The position numbers were made by a program, and so were the translations under genes. The notes beneath the pieces are model-generated. The model did no database searches. It was given only the letters and a program-made list of their open reading frames with translations, and was not told the origin of the DNA. This document shows positions 7,742 to 15,101 of a stretch of DNA of 33,703 bases, one piece after another; the first letter of the stretch is position 1, and each line of letters starts with the position of its first letter. The stretch comes from Bacillus sp. ISL-7 (GTDB taxonomy: Bacteria; Bacillota; Bacilli; Bacillales_B; DSM-18226): contig NZ_JAGGQW010000039.1 of NCBI RefSeq assembly GCF_018613065.1, forward strand, positions 1-33,703, read 5' to 3'.

Positions 7742-8620
7742 ATGGAAATAATACAGCAGCTTGTAAATGGAATATCCTTGGGCAGTATTTATGCATTAAT
7801 CGCTCTAGGGTATACAATGGTTTATGGTATTGTAAAACTGATTAACTTCGCCCATGGAGATGTATTCATGGTTGGTGCATTCATAGGTTTTTATTCCATT
7901 ACTATTTTTGATTTAGGATTTTTCCCAGCATTACTTATTTCAATGGTGGCTTGTGCCATCTTTGGTGTTTTAATCGAGAGGATTGCTTATAAGCCTCTTA
8001 GAAATGCAACTAGAATTGCGGCCCTTATTACTGCAATTGGGGTTTCGTTGTTTATTGAGTATGGAACCATTTATATTCGTGGTGCCCAGCCGGAAGCCTA
8101 TCCAGATGGAATCGTTACAATCAAGAGCTTAGAGCTTTTTGGGGTAAAAATTAGCGGTCAGTCCTTACTTATCTTAGGAACATCGTTATTTTTAATGATT
8201 TTACTACAATTTATCGTTCATAAAACAAAAATTGGTAAAGCCATGCGAGCCGTATCACACGATATGGATGCCGCAAGATTAATGGGAATCAATGTGAATA
8301 ACACGATTTCAGCAACTTTTGCGATTGGTTCTGCCCTTGCTGGTGCAGCCGGAGTTATTTTTGGTGTCTACTATACAAAAATTGAGCCATTGATGGGAAT
8401 TATCCCAGGACTTAAAGCGTTTGTTGCCGCAGTTTTAGGCGGAATTGGGAGTATTCCTGGGGCGATGACTGGCGGTTTAGTTTTGGGTGTAATCGAGTCA
8501 CTTGTTAGTGCAGCAGGCTACTCCCTATGGCGTGACGCCGTAGCATTTGTGGTCCTTATCTTAATCTTAATCTTCCGTCCAGCAGGTTTATTTGGTAAAA
8601 ATATCAGGGAAAAGGTTTAA
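7742..8620 (+). CDS. livH: Branched-chain amino acid ABC transporter, permease LivH
   Basis: A 292-residue inner-membrane permease of the LivH family with about eight hydrophobic segments. It opens with IIQQLVNGISLGSIYALIALGYTMVYGIVKLINFAHGD, a family hallmark, and carries the cytoplasmic coupling segment around SHDMDAARLMGINVN (about residues 175-195) that contacts the ATPases. The frame is open back to a GTG at 7712, but I choose ATG 7742: AAAGGAG ends 10 bases before it, and the extra residues are not membrane-like. It pairs with LivM as the translocation channel. LivM follows after 15 bases with its own GGGGG ribosome site. Confidence 0.92.
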   Translation: MEIIQQLVNGISLGSIYALIALGYTMVYGIVKLINFAHGDVFMVGAFIGFYSITIFDLGFFPALLISMVACAIFGVLIERIAYKPLRNATRIAALITAIGVSLFIEYGTIYIRGAQPEAYPDGIVTIKSLELFGVKISGQSLLILGTSLFLMILLQFIVHKTKIGKAMRAVSHDMDAARLMGINVNNTISATFAIGSALAGAAGVIFGVYYTKIEPLMGIIPGLKAFVAAVLGGIGSIPGAMTGGLVLGVIESLVSAAGYSLWRDAVAFVVLILILIFRPAGLFGKNIREKV

Positions 8621-8635
8621 GGGGGTCTTTTAGCG

Positions 8636-9589
8636 ATGGGAATTTTAAAACAAGCGAAGTTTTTCTGGACCTCAATCGTTCTAGCCGTTATATTTTCAGT
8701 CGTCATGCAATTTTTAATAACTGGCGGGTCATTGAACCAGTTTTATGTAAACACACTATTTTTTATCGGAATTAATATTATCCTTGCCGCAAGTCTCCAT
8801 TTAATTATTGGGATTACAGGGCAATTTTCAATTGGACATGCTGGTTTCCTAGCCGTTGGAGCCTACGCTTCAGCGATTATGACCATGAAATTGGGCCTGC
8901 CCTTTCCAGTGGCCATCCTTGTTGGCGGATTGGCAGCCGCAGTGGCGGGGCTCATTATAGGGATTCCGACACTAAGATTAAAAGGAGATTATCTTGCCAT
9001 TGCCACGCTTGGCTTTGGAGAGATTGTAAGAATTGTCTTTTTAAATATTGAATATGTCGGTGGGGCAAGCGGGATGACAGTCTCCCACTTAACAACGTGG
9101 CCATGGCTGGTCGCTTGTGTATTGCTAACCATCATTGTGATTGTGAACTTTACCAACTCGACACATGGACGTGCTTGTGTTTCAATTAGAGAAAATGAAA
9201 TTGCTGCCGATGCAATGGGGATCAATACAACTTTTTATAAGGTTACAGCTTTTGCCATCGGTGCCTTTTTTGCCGGAATTGCCGGTGCCTTATATGCGCA
9301 TAACTTTTATATCATTCAGCCGACTAACTTTGGCTTTTTGAAATCATTTGATATTTTAATTTTTGTTGTATTAGGCGGGCTTGGAAGTATGTCTGGAGCG
9401 GTCATTGCAGCGGTCCTATTAACAATTATTTCGACCTACCTTTCCAGTTATCCAGAGGTTCGGATGGTTGTTTACAGTCTTGTTTTAATTGCAATGATGC
9501 TTTTCCGACCACAAGGATTGCTAGGAACGAGAGAGATTACCTCATTCTTTAAAGCTGGTAAAACCGCTAAAGGAGGAGTGCAAAAATGA
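8636..9589 (+). CDS. livM: Branched-chain amino acid ABC transporter, permease LivM
   Basis: A 317-residue membrane permease, second half of the Liv channel. The family segment GQFSIGHAGFLAVGAYASA (about residues 61-79) and the GDYLAIATLGFGEIVRIV stretch (about 115-132) are present, along with the coupling region RENEIAADAMGIN. A GGGGG ribosome site lies 10 bases before the ATG. The stop overlaps the livG start (ATGA), so the two are translationally coupled. The C-terminus is a short basic tail rich in Lys and Gly. Nothing unusual in length or motifs. Confidence 0.92.
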   Translation: MGILKQAKFFWTSIVLAVIFSVVMQFLITGGSLNQFYVNTLFFIGINIILAASLHLIIGITGQFSIGHAGFLAVGAYASAIMTMKLGLPFPVAILVGGLAAAVAGLIIGIPTLRLKGDYLAIATLGFGEIVRIVFLNIEYVGGASGMTVSHLTTWPWLVACVLLTIIVIVNFTNSTHGRACVSIRENEIAADAMGINTTFYKVTAFAIGAFFAGIAGALYAHNFYIIQPTNFGFLKSFDILIFVVLGGLGSMSGAVIAAVLLTIISTYLSSYPEVRMVVYSLVLIAMMLFRPQGLLGTREITSFFKAGKTAKGGVQK

Positions 9590-10365
9590 ATGAAAAAACA
9601 AAGTTGCTTAAAGTAGAAAATGCCGGGATCCGTTTTGGCGGCTTAAAGGCTGTTTCGGATGTAAACCTGGAATTAAATCAGGGTGAACTTGTCGGTTTAA
9701 TTGGCCCAAATGGTGCCGGGAAAACGACGTTTTTTAACTTGCTAACAGGTGTTTATGTTCCAACCGAGGGAAGCATTTCGCTAGATGGCGAAAAACTAAA
9801 TGGCTTAGCGCCTTATAAAATTACCAAAAAAGGAATCAGCCGGACCTTTCAAAACATTCGTTTGTTTAGTGAACTGTCGGTTCTCAATAATGTAAAGGTA
9901 GCCTATCATTCGCTGGCCAAGCATTCGATGCTGAGCTCTATTTTACGCCTCCCTTCCCACTTTTCCGGTGAAAAGGAAATGGAAGAAAAGGCGATTGAAT
10001 TCTTAAAAATCTTTAAGCTCGAAAATGTGATGCATGAAAAGGCGAAAAACTTACCATATGGTCAGCAGCGCCGCCTTGAAATTGCCCGGGCATTAGCTGC
10101 TAATCCTAAATTATTGCTTCTGGATGAACCGGCTGCCGGCATGAATCCACAGGAAACAGAAGAACTGATGAATTTGATCGCGTTAATTCGTGAGAGATTT
10201 TCGTTAACGATCCTATTAATTGAACACGACATGCCTCTCGTTATGGGTGTATGTGAGCGGATTTATGTGCTTGACCATGGTCAATTAATTGCCAACGGTA
10301 CACCTGAACAAATTAGAAATAATCCAAAAGTCATCGAAGCTTATCTTGGAGAGGAGGTCTCCTAA
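9586..10365 (+). CDS. livG: Branched-chain amino acid ABC transporter, ATPase LivG
   Basis: A 259-residue cytosolic ATPase. Walker A GPNGAGKTT lies near residues 43-51, the Q-loop is in SRTFQNIRLF, the signature is the family's LPYGQQRR rather than LSGGQ, Walker B is LLLLDEPAAGMNP, and the switch histidine is in LLIEHDM. The LPYG signature and the AAGMNPQE extension are typical of LivG and distinguish it from LivF. It starts inside the livM stop codon and ends in a TAATG overlap with livF. It should hydrolyse ATP as a heterodimer with LivF. Confidence 0.93.
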   Translation: MNEKTKLLKVENAGIRFGGLKAVSDVNLELNQGELVGLIGPNGAGKTTFFNLLTGVYVPTEGSISLDGEKLNGLAPYKITKKGISRTFQNIRLFSELSVLNNVKVAYHSLAKHSMLSSILRLPSHFSGEKEMEEKAIEFLKIFKLENVMHEKAKNLPYGQQRRLEIARALAANPKLLLLDEPAAGMNPQETEELMNLIALIRERFSLTILLIEHDMPLVMGVCERIYVLDHGQLIANGTPEQIRNNPKVIEAYLGEEVS

Positions 10366-11072
10366 TGCTAAAAGTAAATGATATTAATGTTTATTATGGA
10401 AATATCCATGCATTGAAGGGAGTTTCTCTCGAAATCAATCAAGGAGAAATTGTCACACTGATTGGTGCCAATGGTGCTGGGAAAAGTACGCTTTTACAAA
10501 CCATATCAGGGTTACTAAAGCCGAAAAATGGTGAAGTAATGTTTGAAGGTGAACATGTGGAGGGCAAGGTTCCTCAATTAATTGTTAAACGAGGGATTTC
10601 ACAAGTACCAGAAGGCCGCCGTGTTTTCTCAAACATGTCAGTTGAGGAAAATCTAGAATTAGGTGCGTATTTAAGGAAAGATAAAAAAGGCATTCAAGAA
10701 GATTTTGAAAAGATCTATCAGCTATTCCCTCGTTTGCTCGAGCGTCGTAAACAGCTATCTGGTACCCTTTCAGGGGGAGAGCAGCAAATGGTCGCCATGG
10801 GCCGCGCATTAATGGCTCGACCGCGACTATTACTATTAGATGAGCCTTCCATGGGTCTTGCGCCGATTTTAGTAAAAACCATTTTCAAGATTATTGAGGA
10901 AATCAATAAAACCGGGACAACCATTTTATTGGTAGAGCAAAATGCTAATATGGCGTTATCGATTGCCGATCGTGCCTATGTCATTGAGACCGGAAAAATT
11001 GTTGCTTCAGGTACAGCTGAAGAGCTAAATCAAAGCGATCAAATAAGAAATGCTTATTTAGGCGGTCATTAA
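10365..11072 (+). CDS. livF: Branched-chain amino acid ABC transporter, ATPase LivF
   Basis: A 235-residue ATPase, last gene of the operon. Walker A GANGAGKST lies near residues 35-43, the family motif SQVPEGRRVF follows, the signature is LSGGEQQM, Walker B is LLLLDEPSMGLAP, and the switch region is LLVEQNANMAL, where LivF proteins carry Gln instead of the switch His. That makes LivG the subunit with the conventional histidine. The ATG shares one base with the livG stop codon, and a GGAGAGGAGG ribosome site lies in the end of livG. A strong terminator follows 17 bases after the stop. Confidence 0.93.
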   Translation: MLKVNDINVYYGNIHALKGVSLEINQGEIVTLIGANGAGKSTLLQTISGLLKPKNGEVMFEGEHVEGKVPQLIVKRGISQVPEGRRVFSNMSVEENLELGAYLRKDKKGIQEDFEKIYQLFPRLLERRKQLSGTLSGGEQQMVAMGRALMARPRLLLLDEPSMGLAPILVKTIFKIIEEINKTGTTILLVEQNANMALSIADRAYVIETGKIVASGTAEELNQSDQIRNAYLGGH

Positions 11073-11089
11073 GCCTAGACTATAAAAGA

Positions 11090-11116
11090 GGAGTTGGGAA
11101 TCCCCCAACTCCTTTT
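11090..11116 (+). terminator. Terminator of the liv operon
   Basis: A perfect 9-bp stem (GGAGTTGGG with CCCAACTCC) with a 5-base loop and TTTT after it. An A-run before the stem would let it act in both directions. Confidence 0.85.
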
Positions 11117-11176
11117 AATATTTCATTCTGTTCGGTATCAAGCTGGAAATTGGGTGATTTTGTGTAATTTTTGCTG

Positions 11177-11198
11177 ATCCAGTATGCTGATACTGGAT
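11177..11198 (+). promoter_or_regulatory. Perfect inverted repeat in the ybaK leader
   Basis: ATCCAGTAT and ATACTGGAT form a perfect 9-bp inverted repeat around GCTG, ending 18 bases before the GGGAGG ribosome site of ybaK. It has no T-run, so an operator or a leader hairpin is more likely than a terminator. I do not recognise the protein that would bind it. Confidence 0.45.
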
Positions 11199-11231
11199 AG
11201 TAGTCTTTAAAGTCAGGGAGGAATTTGTAAA

Positions 11232-11708
11232 GTGGCACAGGGTAAGACCAATGCAATGCGTATTCTTGACGCAAAAAATATTAGCTATGAGATGCTGACC
11301 TACGATAATAAAGATGGGAAAGTCGACGGTGTTTCTGTTGCGGAGAAAATTGGCCGGGAGCCAAAGGAAGTGTATAAAACGCTTGTTGCGATGGGCGCAA
11401 GCAGAAATATATTTGTTTTTGTCATTCCCGTGGCAGAGGAATTGGATTTGAAGAAGGCAGCCAAAGCAGCCGCTGAAAAGAATATTGAAATGCTTCCGGT
11501 GAAGGATATTCAGAAATGGACTGGATATATCCGCGGCGGCTGCTCGCCGATTGGCATGAAAAAAGAATATAAGACGTTTATTGATGTAAACTGTAGGTCG
11601 ATCGATTCAATCATTGTTAGTGGCGGGAAAATTGGGGTTCAAATCGTATTAGAACCTGTTCTATTGCAAGAGGTCACAAAAGCTGACATTGTCCCCATCA
11701 TTAAGTAA
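11232..11708 (+). CDS. ybaK: Cys-tRNA(Pro)/aminoacyl-tRNA deacylase, YbaK/EbsC family
   Basis: A 158-residue cytosolic protein of the YbaK editing-domain family, which hydrolyses Cys wrongly attached to tRNA(Pro) in trans to prolyl-tRNA synthetase. Family features seen: the N-terminal TNAMRILDAKNISYEM segment, the conserved lysine in EVYKTLVAMG (about residue 49) needed for activity in this family, and the GYIRGGCSPIGMKK loop (about 98-111). The start is GTG, chosen because GGGAGG ends 9 bases before it and the family begins with this segment. It appears to be its own transcription unit with a palindrome in the leader. Specificity for Cys-tRNA(Pro) is inferred from the family. Confidence 0.9.
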   Translation: MAQGKTNAMRILDAKNISYEMLTYDNKDGKVDGVSVAEKIGREPKEVYKTLVAMGASRNIFVFVIPVAEELDLKKAAKAAAEKNIEMLPVKDIQKWTGYIRGGCSPIGMKKEYKTFIDVNCRSIDSIIVSGGKIGVQIVLEPVLLQEVTKADIVPIIK

Positions 11709-11737
11709 GATTTTTTCCCTAGGCACTCACCTATAAA

Positions 11738-11786
11738 TGACAATCGCATAAGATAGGATGAAATTGAATTTATCTTACGATTGTCA
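11738..11786 (+). promoter_or_regulatory. Long bulged hairpin directly before the tandem P-loop gene
   Basis: TGACAATCG (11738-11746) pairs with CGATTGTCA (11778-11786), and TAAGATA (11749-11755) with TATCTTA (11771-11777). The result is a 16-bp stem with a 2-base bulge and a 15-base loop. It ends 4 bases before the AAAAGGGAG ribosome site at 11791. No T-run follows directly. It may be a weak terminator of ybaK, a leader element or an operator for the next gene. Confidence 0.5.
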
Positions 11787-11808
11787 CTATAAAAGGGAGT
11801 GTTGATGA

Positions 11809-12912
11809 GTGGCAGGGAAAATCAAAAATTACTTTGCAGGCGGGAATACAGCGAGAGGCTTTCATAATTTATATGACTCCAATCTTCAAGGTCTCAACCG
11901 ATTATTTATTTTAAAAGGCGGTCCAGGAACAGGTAAATCCTCATTAATGAAAAAAATCGGTAATGAGTGGCTTGAAAAGGGCTATGATATTGAATTTTTA
12001 CATTGTTCTTCTGATAACAATTCCATTGATGGAGTGCTGATCCCAGCGTTAAAAGTGGGAATTGTCGATGGTACCGCTCCGCATGTGATTGAACCGAAGG
12101 CACCAGGAGCGGTCGACGAATACATTAACCTTGGTGAAGCTTGGGATGCCCGTGCGCTGGCCATCCATAAAAATACGATCCTGAAGTTAACCAATCAGAT
12201 TAGTCAATCCTTTCATAAGGCGTACGATACCTATAAAGAAGCCCTGGATATCCACGATGATTGGGAAAAGATTTATATCAACAGTATGGACTTTAAGAAA
12301 GCCGATCAATTAACTAACAAATTAATTGATACCTTCTTTGGAAAAATGAAGCTCAGTAAAAAATCTGATATCCGCCATCGCTTTTTAGGTGCTGCTACGC
12401 CAAAAGGGCCGGTAGATTATGTCCCGAATCTAACCGAAGAAATTCCAAAACGTTATTTCATTAAAGGGCGCCCGGGTTCTGGGAAATCAACGATGCTGAA
12501 GAAGCTTGCCGCAGCGGCCGAAGTAAGAGGGGTCGATGTAGAAGTATATCATTGCGGATTTGACCCGCACAGCCTTGATATGGTCATCTTTAGGGAATTA
12601 GGAATTGCTATCTTTGATAGTACCGCACCACATGAATATTTCCCAAGCAGAGATGGGGATGAAATCATTGATATGTATGAATTACTGATTGCGTCCGGGA
12701 CAGATGAAATTTTTGCCGATATCATCACTAAAATCTCGACGAATTACAAAAATAAAATGCTTGAGGCTACTTCTTATTTGGCTAAGGCAAAGGAACTTCA
12801 TGATGAGTTAGAGGAAATTTATATTGCCGCCATGGATTTTTCAGTCGTCGAACGGATCCAGGGTAAAATTGCGGAGGAAATCAGGGAGTTAGCAGCGAGC
12901 AAGGTAGAATAA
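11809..12912 (+). CDS. Tandem P-loop NTPase of unknown function (PRK06851-like)
   Basis: A 367-residue soluble protein made of two copies of the same ATPase-like domain. Copy 1 has Walker A GGPGTGKSS (37-45), a LHCSSDNNSIDG motif (64-75), DGTAPHVIEP (87-96) and an IYINSMDF helix (155-162). Copy 2 has GRPGSGKST (220-228), YHCGFDPHSLD (247-257), DSTAPHEYFP (270-279) and IYIAAMDF (337-344). The repeated order leaves little doubt about an internal duplication. It matches a conserved Firmicutes family annotated only as ATPase; no biochemical role is known to me. The HC-x2-D and TAPH motifs may form a second functional site. The start is GTG 11809, 9 bases after AAAAGGGAG; an ATG at 11805 is in another frame. 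A long hairpin lies in the leader. Confidence 0.85.
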   Translation: MAGKIKNYFAGGNTARGFHNLYDSNLQGLNRLFILKGGPGTGKSSLMKKIGNEWLEKGYDIEFLHCSSDNNSIDGVLIPALKVGIVDGTAPHVIEPKAPGAVDEYINLGEAWDARALAIHKNTILKLTNQISQSFHKAYDTYKEALDIHDDWEKIYINSMDFKKADQLTNKLIDTFFGKMKLSKKSDIRHRFLGAATPKGPVDYVPNLTEEIPKRYFIKGRPGSGKSTMLKKLAAAAEVRGVDVEVYHCGFDPHSLDMVIFRELGIAIFDSTAPHEYFPSRDGDEIIDMYELLIASGTDEIFADIITKISTNYKNKMLEATSYLAKAKELHDELEEIYIAAMDFSVVERIQGKIAEEIRELAASKVE

Positions 12913-12953
12913 CCAAACGTTCGAATATCACTAATATATATTAATAGCTTTTC

Positions 12954-12980
12954 ACCAAATTAGGCGGGGTGCATACATTA
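12954..12980 (+). promoter_or_regulatory. Candidate sigma-K (mother-cell sporulation) promoter
   Basis: AC (12954-12955), a 16-bp spacer and CATACATTA (12972-12980) fit the sigma-K consensus AC-N16/17-CATAnnnTA. The -10 also fits sigma-E (CATACAnT), but no sigma-E -35 is seen. The start point would lie about 10 bases before the ribosome site of the repeat-rich protein. Confidence 0.55.
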
Positions 12981-13011
12981 GAGGGAATATAAATAGAAGG
13001 GGACTAAAGCC

Positions 13012-13626
13012 TTGGATCATTTCAATTACCCTCAGGGGCATGGTAGTATGCCTAATTTTTCTTATGAAAACAACCTGCGGCAATCACCGCCGCATGGTGG
13101 AGGACAGCAGCTGCCGTCGCATGGTGGAGGACAGCAGCTGCCGTCGCATGGTGGAGGACAGCAGCTGCCGTCGCATGGTGGAGGACAGCAGCTGCCGTCG
13201 CACGGTGGAGGGCATCAACCACCGCCGCACGGTGGAGGACATCAACCGCCACCGCACGGTGGAGGGCATCAACCACCGCCGCACGGTGGAGGACATCAAC
13301 CACCGCTGCACGGAGGAGGACCGCCGCCGTACGGAGGGGGATATCATCCACCATTTGGAGGTGGCCCACATTATGGAGGTGCCCCGACTGCACCGCCGCC
13401 AACCTACATCCCTCAGGAAACAGCTGGATTATATGCGGTTGACCCAGGTGGAATTAGGCACTGTCTGTACCGTTATACCTATGTTTGGTTGAATAATGGT
13501 AGAAGCTTCTGGTATTATCCAACCTATGTAGGCAGAACCTCGATCGCCGGGTATCGCTGGCGAGGATACCACTGGGAATATTACGGAATGGATTTAAACA
13601 GAATCCGTTCATTTAGTTGTCACTAA
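13012..13626 (+). CDS. Repeat-rich His/Gly/Pro protein, probable spore coat or exosporium protein
   Basis: A 204-residue protein. Residues 28-99 are eight 9-residue repeats: four HGGGQQLPS, then HGGGHQPPP-type units, followed by a Gly/Tyr/Pro linker. The last 70 residues form an aromatic-rich domain (GLYAVDPGGIRHCLYRYTYVWL, YPTYVGRTSIAGYRWRGYHW) ending in SFSCH, with two cysteines. I recall similar C-terminal domains in uncharacterised Bacillus proteins but cannot name the family. The start is TTG, supported by GAAGGGG 9 bases upstream. There is no signal peptide, which fits a coat protein assembled from the mother cell. The upstream sigma-K-like promoter supports that, and His/Tyr/Pro-rich repeats are common in coat layers. 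The product assignment is inference. Confidence 0.7.
   Translation: MDHFNYPQGHGSMPNFSYENNLRQSPPHGGGQQLPSHGGGQQLPSHGGGQQLPSHGGGQQLPSHGGGHQPPPHGGGHQPPPHGGGHQPPPHGGGHQPPLHGGGPPPYGGGYHPPFGGGPHYGGAPTAPPPTYIPQETAGLYAVDPGGIRHCLYRYTYVWLNNGRSFWYYPTYVGRTSIAGYRWRGYHWEYYGMDLNRIRSFSCH
13093..13308 (+). repeat. 27-bp tandem repeat, eight units, inside the coat-like gene
   Basis: Eight head-to-tail 27-bp units encode 9 residues each. Units 1-4 are nearly identical at the DNA level; units 5-8 form a second variant class with more third-base changes. The length is a multiple of three, so gain or loss of units keeps the frame. The lack of stops in the unit makes several other frames spuriously open. Confidence 0.95.
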
Positions 13627-13632
13627 GGAGTC

Positions 13633-13665
13633 AGAACTGTCCCTAAACTGGGCAGTTCTTTCTTT
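13633..13665 (+). terminator. Terminator after the coat-like gene
   Basis: A 10-bp stem (AGAACTGTCC with GGGCAGTTCT, one G-T pair) with a 7-base loop, followed by TTCTTTT. Confidence 0.8.
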
Positions 13666-13796
13666 TGGTGGCACTCATCTTAATAATCAATGGTTGAGTG
13701 TATCCATACACATTCCAACTTATATGAAAAATTTAGATAACAAAGGAGTGAATTGGGTAACATACTAAAATACTTGAAATCAAAGGGGCTTACATA

Positions 13797-14030
13797 ATGG
13801 CAAAAGACGAGAATGCAGCAAATGAAACGGTTGAAGCAAACATTAAGATTAACGAACAACTTGAAGATGGGAAGGTACACGCGTCTACAGAAAGACGTTC
13901 TGCAGCAGAAAGTGCAAACCTCGAAATGCAGGATCAATTCAGAGGTGAGCAAAAACAGTCCTCTGAAGGTGTTTCGGGTGCATTTATTTTTAACCCATCA
14001 ATAAAATTAAATGAGGATAATGAAGACTAA
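13797..14030 (+). CDS. Small hydrophilic acidic protein, unknown function
   Basis: A 77-residue, strongly charged protein rich in Glu, Asn, Ala and Gln, with no membrane segment or cysteine. The middle reads HASTERRSAAESANLEMQDQ and the C-terminus ends NPSIKLNEDNED. The ATG follows AAAGGGG with 8 bases between, and a perfect 15-bp hairpin starts on the stop codon, so the gene is well framed by signals. Composition and size resemble small spore or stress proteins, but I cannot place it in a family. It converges with the small minus-strand gene at 14069-14224, and the two share one terminator. Confidence 0.65.
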   Translation: MAKDENAANETVEANIKINEQLEDGKVHASTERRSAAESANLEMQDQFRGEQKQSSEGVSGAFIFNPSIKLNEDNED

Positions 14031-14063
14031 AAAATCGACTTTCAAATGTGAAAGTCGATTTTT
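14030..14063. terminator. Bidirectional terminator between two small convergent genes
   Basis: A perfect 15-bp stem (14030-14044 with 14049-14063) has an AATG loop, with A5 at the left foot and T5 at the right foot. It ends both the 77-residue gene on plus and the 51-residue gene on minus. Confidence 0.9.
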
Positions 14064-14068
14064 ACCTT

Positions 14069-14224
14069 TTAAGGATTTGGATTCGTCTTGCTTTTCTGTC
14101 CTTTATTGCGCTTATTACCTTTGCTGTTGTCACCGCTCACAAACTCGCTGGCAAATTCAGCCTCTGCATGCCCTGCTTGCGGGGAGTTTTGATTGTTGCT
14201 GCCCTTGTTGTATTTCTTGGTCAT
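14069..14224 (-). CDS. Small basic protein with EFASEF motif, possible small acid-soluble spore protein
   Basis: A 51-residue minus-strand gene found by reading the reverse complement. It begins MTKKYNKGSNNQNSPQAGHA, continues with EAEFASEFVSGDNSKGN, and ends with a Lys/Asn/Gly-rich tail. An AAGGAGGG ribosome site lies 8 bases before the ATG and a strong terminator directly follows the stop, so translation is credible despite the size. The EFASE segment resembles the repeat core of gamma-type small acid-soluble spore proteins, and the Lys/Asn/Gln-rich composition fits minor spore proteins. It lacks the repeated layout of true gamma-type proteins, so the family call is tentative. Confidence 0.65.
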   Translation of the reverse strand: MTKKYNKGSNNQNSPQAGHAEAEFASEFVSGDNSKGNKRNKGQKSKTNPNP

Positions 14225-14361
14225 GGTAATATCCCTCCTTTTCTACTATGGTTTAGTTTGGTTTCAGGAAAGTGGTTTATTCGAAAAAAATAAAGGAAAT
14301 ATTGGAAGGTAAGAGAATTACTATTGATTTAATGGGTATTTTTTTGAAAGGGTGGAATTGG

Positions 14362-15030
14362 ATGTCGCCAAATATTGCACAGTTAACACAACTATTTGAA
14401 GAAAATCGCAATGAAGAAAATTCCGAACCGATGAAGAAATATATGAAAGATCATTTCCCCTTCCTGGGAATCAAGAAACCACAGCGCAGTGTGCTGGAAA
14501 AGCAATTTTTTCAAGAGACAGGGATCTTAAAAGAGCCGTTTAACCAAGATTTGATTCGAGAGCTTTGGGCGAAGGAAGAACGAGAATACCAATATACAGC
14601 ATTGGTTTATATGGAAAAGTCGTTGAATAAGCTCGAGAAAACGGATTTGCCATTTATGGAGGAACTGATTACAACCAAGTCTTGGTGGGATACGGTTGAT
14701 GCGATTGCTCCCAAGCCGGTTGGAAAAATTGCCGAGAAATTCCCCGAAGTGGCGGCCGAAACAATTAATGGCTGGGCCATTGATGATAATCTCTGGCTGC
14801 GAAGAGCGGCACTGCTTTTTCAATTAAAATATAAGGGAAAAACGAATGAGGAATTGCTCTATCAGTACATACGGCAAAATGCGGACAGTAAGGAATTTTT
14901 TATCCAAAAGGCAATTGGCTGGGTGTTACGTGAATATTCGAAGACAAATCCCGCCTCTGCAAAGGGATTTATTGAAGGAACAAAGTTAGCGCCGTTAAGT
15001 GTTCGCGAAGGTAGTAAGTATTTAGCATGA
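14362..15030 (+). CDS. alkD: DNA alkylation repair glycosylase, AlkD type
   Basis: A 222-residue all-helical HEAT-repeat DNA glycosylase that removes bulky or positively charged alkylated purines such as 7-methylguanine and 3-methyladenine. The frame opens at 14272, but with ATG 14362 the active-site residues fall at W109 and D113 (in SWWDTVD), R148 (in LWLRRAA) and W187 (in IGWVLRE). These are the positions I recall for Bacillus cereus AlkD, which strongly supports this start. The AAAGGGTGG before it also does. It is a little shorter at the C-terminus than the B. cereus enzyme (237). No membrane or export signal. It is probably a single-gene unit and may share a transcript with the following phosphatase. 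Confidence 0.92.
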   Translation: MSPNIAQLTQLFEENRNEENSEPMKKYMKDHFPFLGIKKPQRSVLEKQFFQETGILKEPFNQDLIRELWAKEEREYQYTALVYMEKSLNKLEKTDLPFMEELITTKSWWDTVDAIAPKPVGKIAEKFPEVAAETINGWAIDDNLWLRRAALLFQLKYKGKTNEELLYQYIRQNADSKEFFIQKAIGWVLREYSKTNPASAKGFIEGTKLAPLSVREGSKYLA

Positions 15031-15049
15031 GCATATGGGAGAAAATGTT

Positions 15050-15077
15050 TTGGTAATCATGTTAAAATGGCAATAAT
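15050..15077 (+). promoter_or_regulatory. Possible promoter of the Cof-type phosphatase gene
   Basis: TTGGTA (15050-15055), a 16-bp spacer and AATAAT (15072-15077) lie 25 bases before the start codon. Both hexamers are imperfect. Confidence 0.35.
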
Positions 15078-15101
15078 GAAAATGGATAGAGGGTGGACAA
15101 C

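Noticed and set aside
11701..11808. Riboswitch or T-box before the tandem P-loop gene
   Set aside because: Only one bulged stem is present; no T-box sequence, specifier loop or known riboswitch core is seen. Kept only as an unassigned hairpin.
13093..13308. CRISPR-like array
   Set aside because: Units are head-to-tail with no unique spacers and lie in frame inside a coding region.
13040..13492. Long open frames on both strands over the 27-bp repeats (up to 150 residues)
   Set aside because: They arise because the repeat unit has no stops in several frames; only the frame starting at TTG 13012 has a ribosome site, a promoter and a non-repeat C-terminal domain.
13698..13711. GTGTAT-CC-ATACAC inverted repeat before the 77-residue gene
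   Set aside because: Too short to distinguish from chance and not placed at a promoter I can define.
14244..14250. Sigma-G-like -10 (CATAGTA, minus strand) before the 51-residue gene
   Set aside because: The start point would fall within the ribosome site, leaving no usable leader, and no -35 lies at the right distance.
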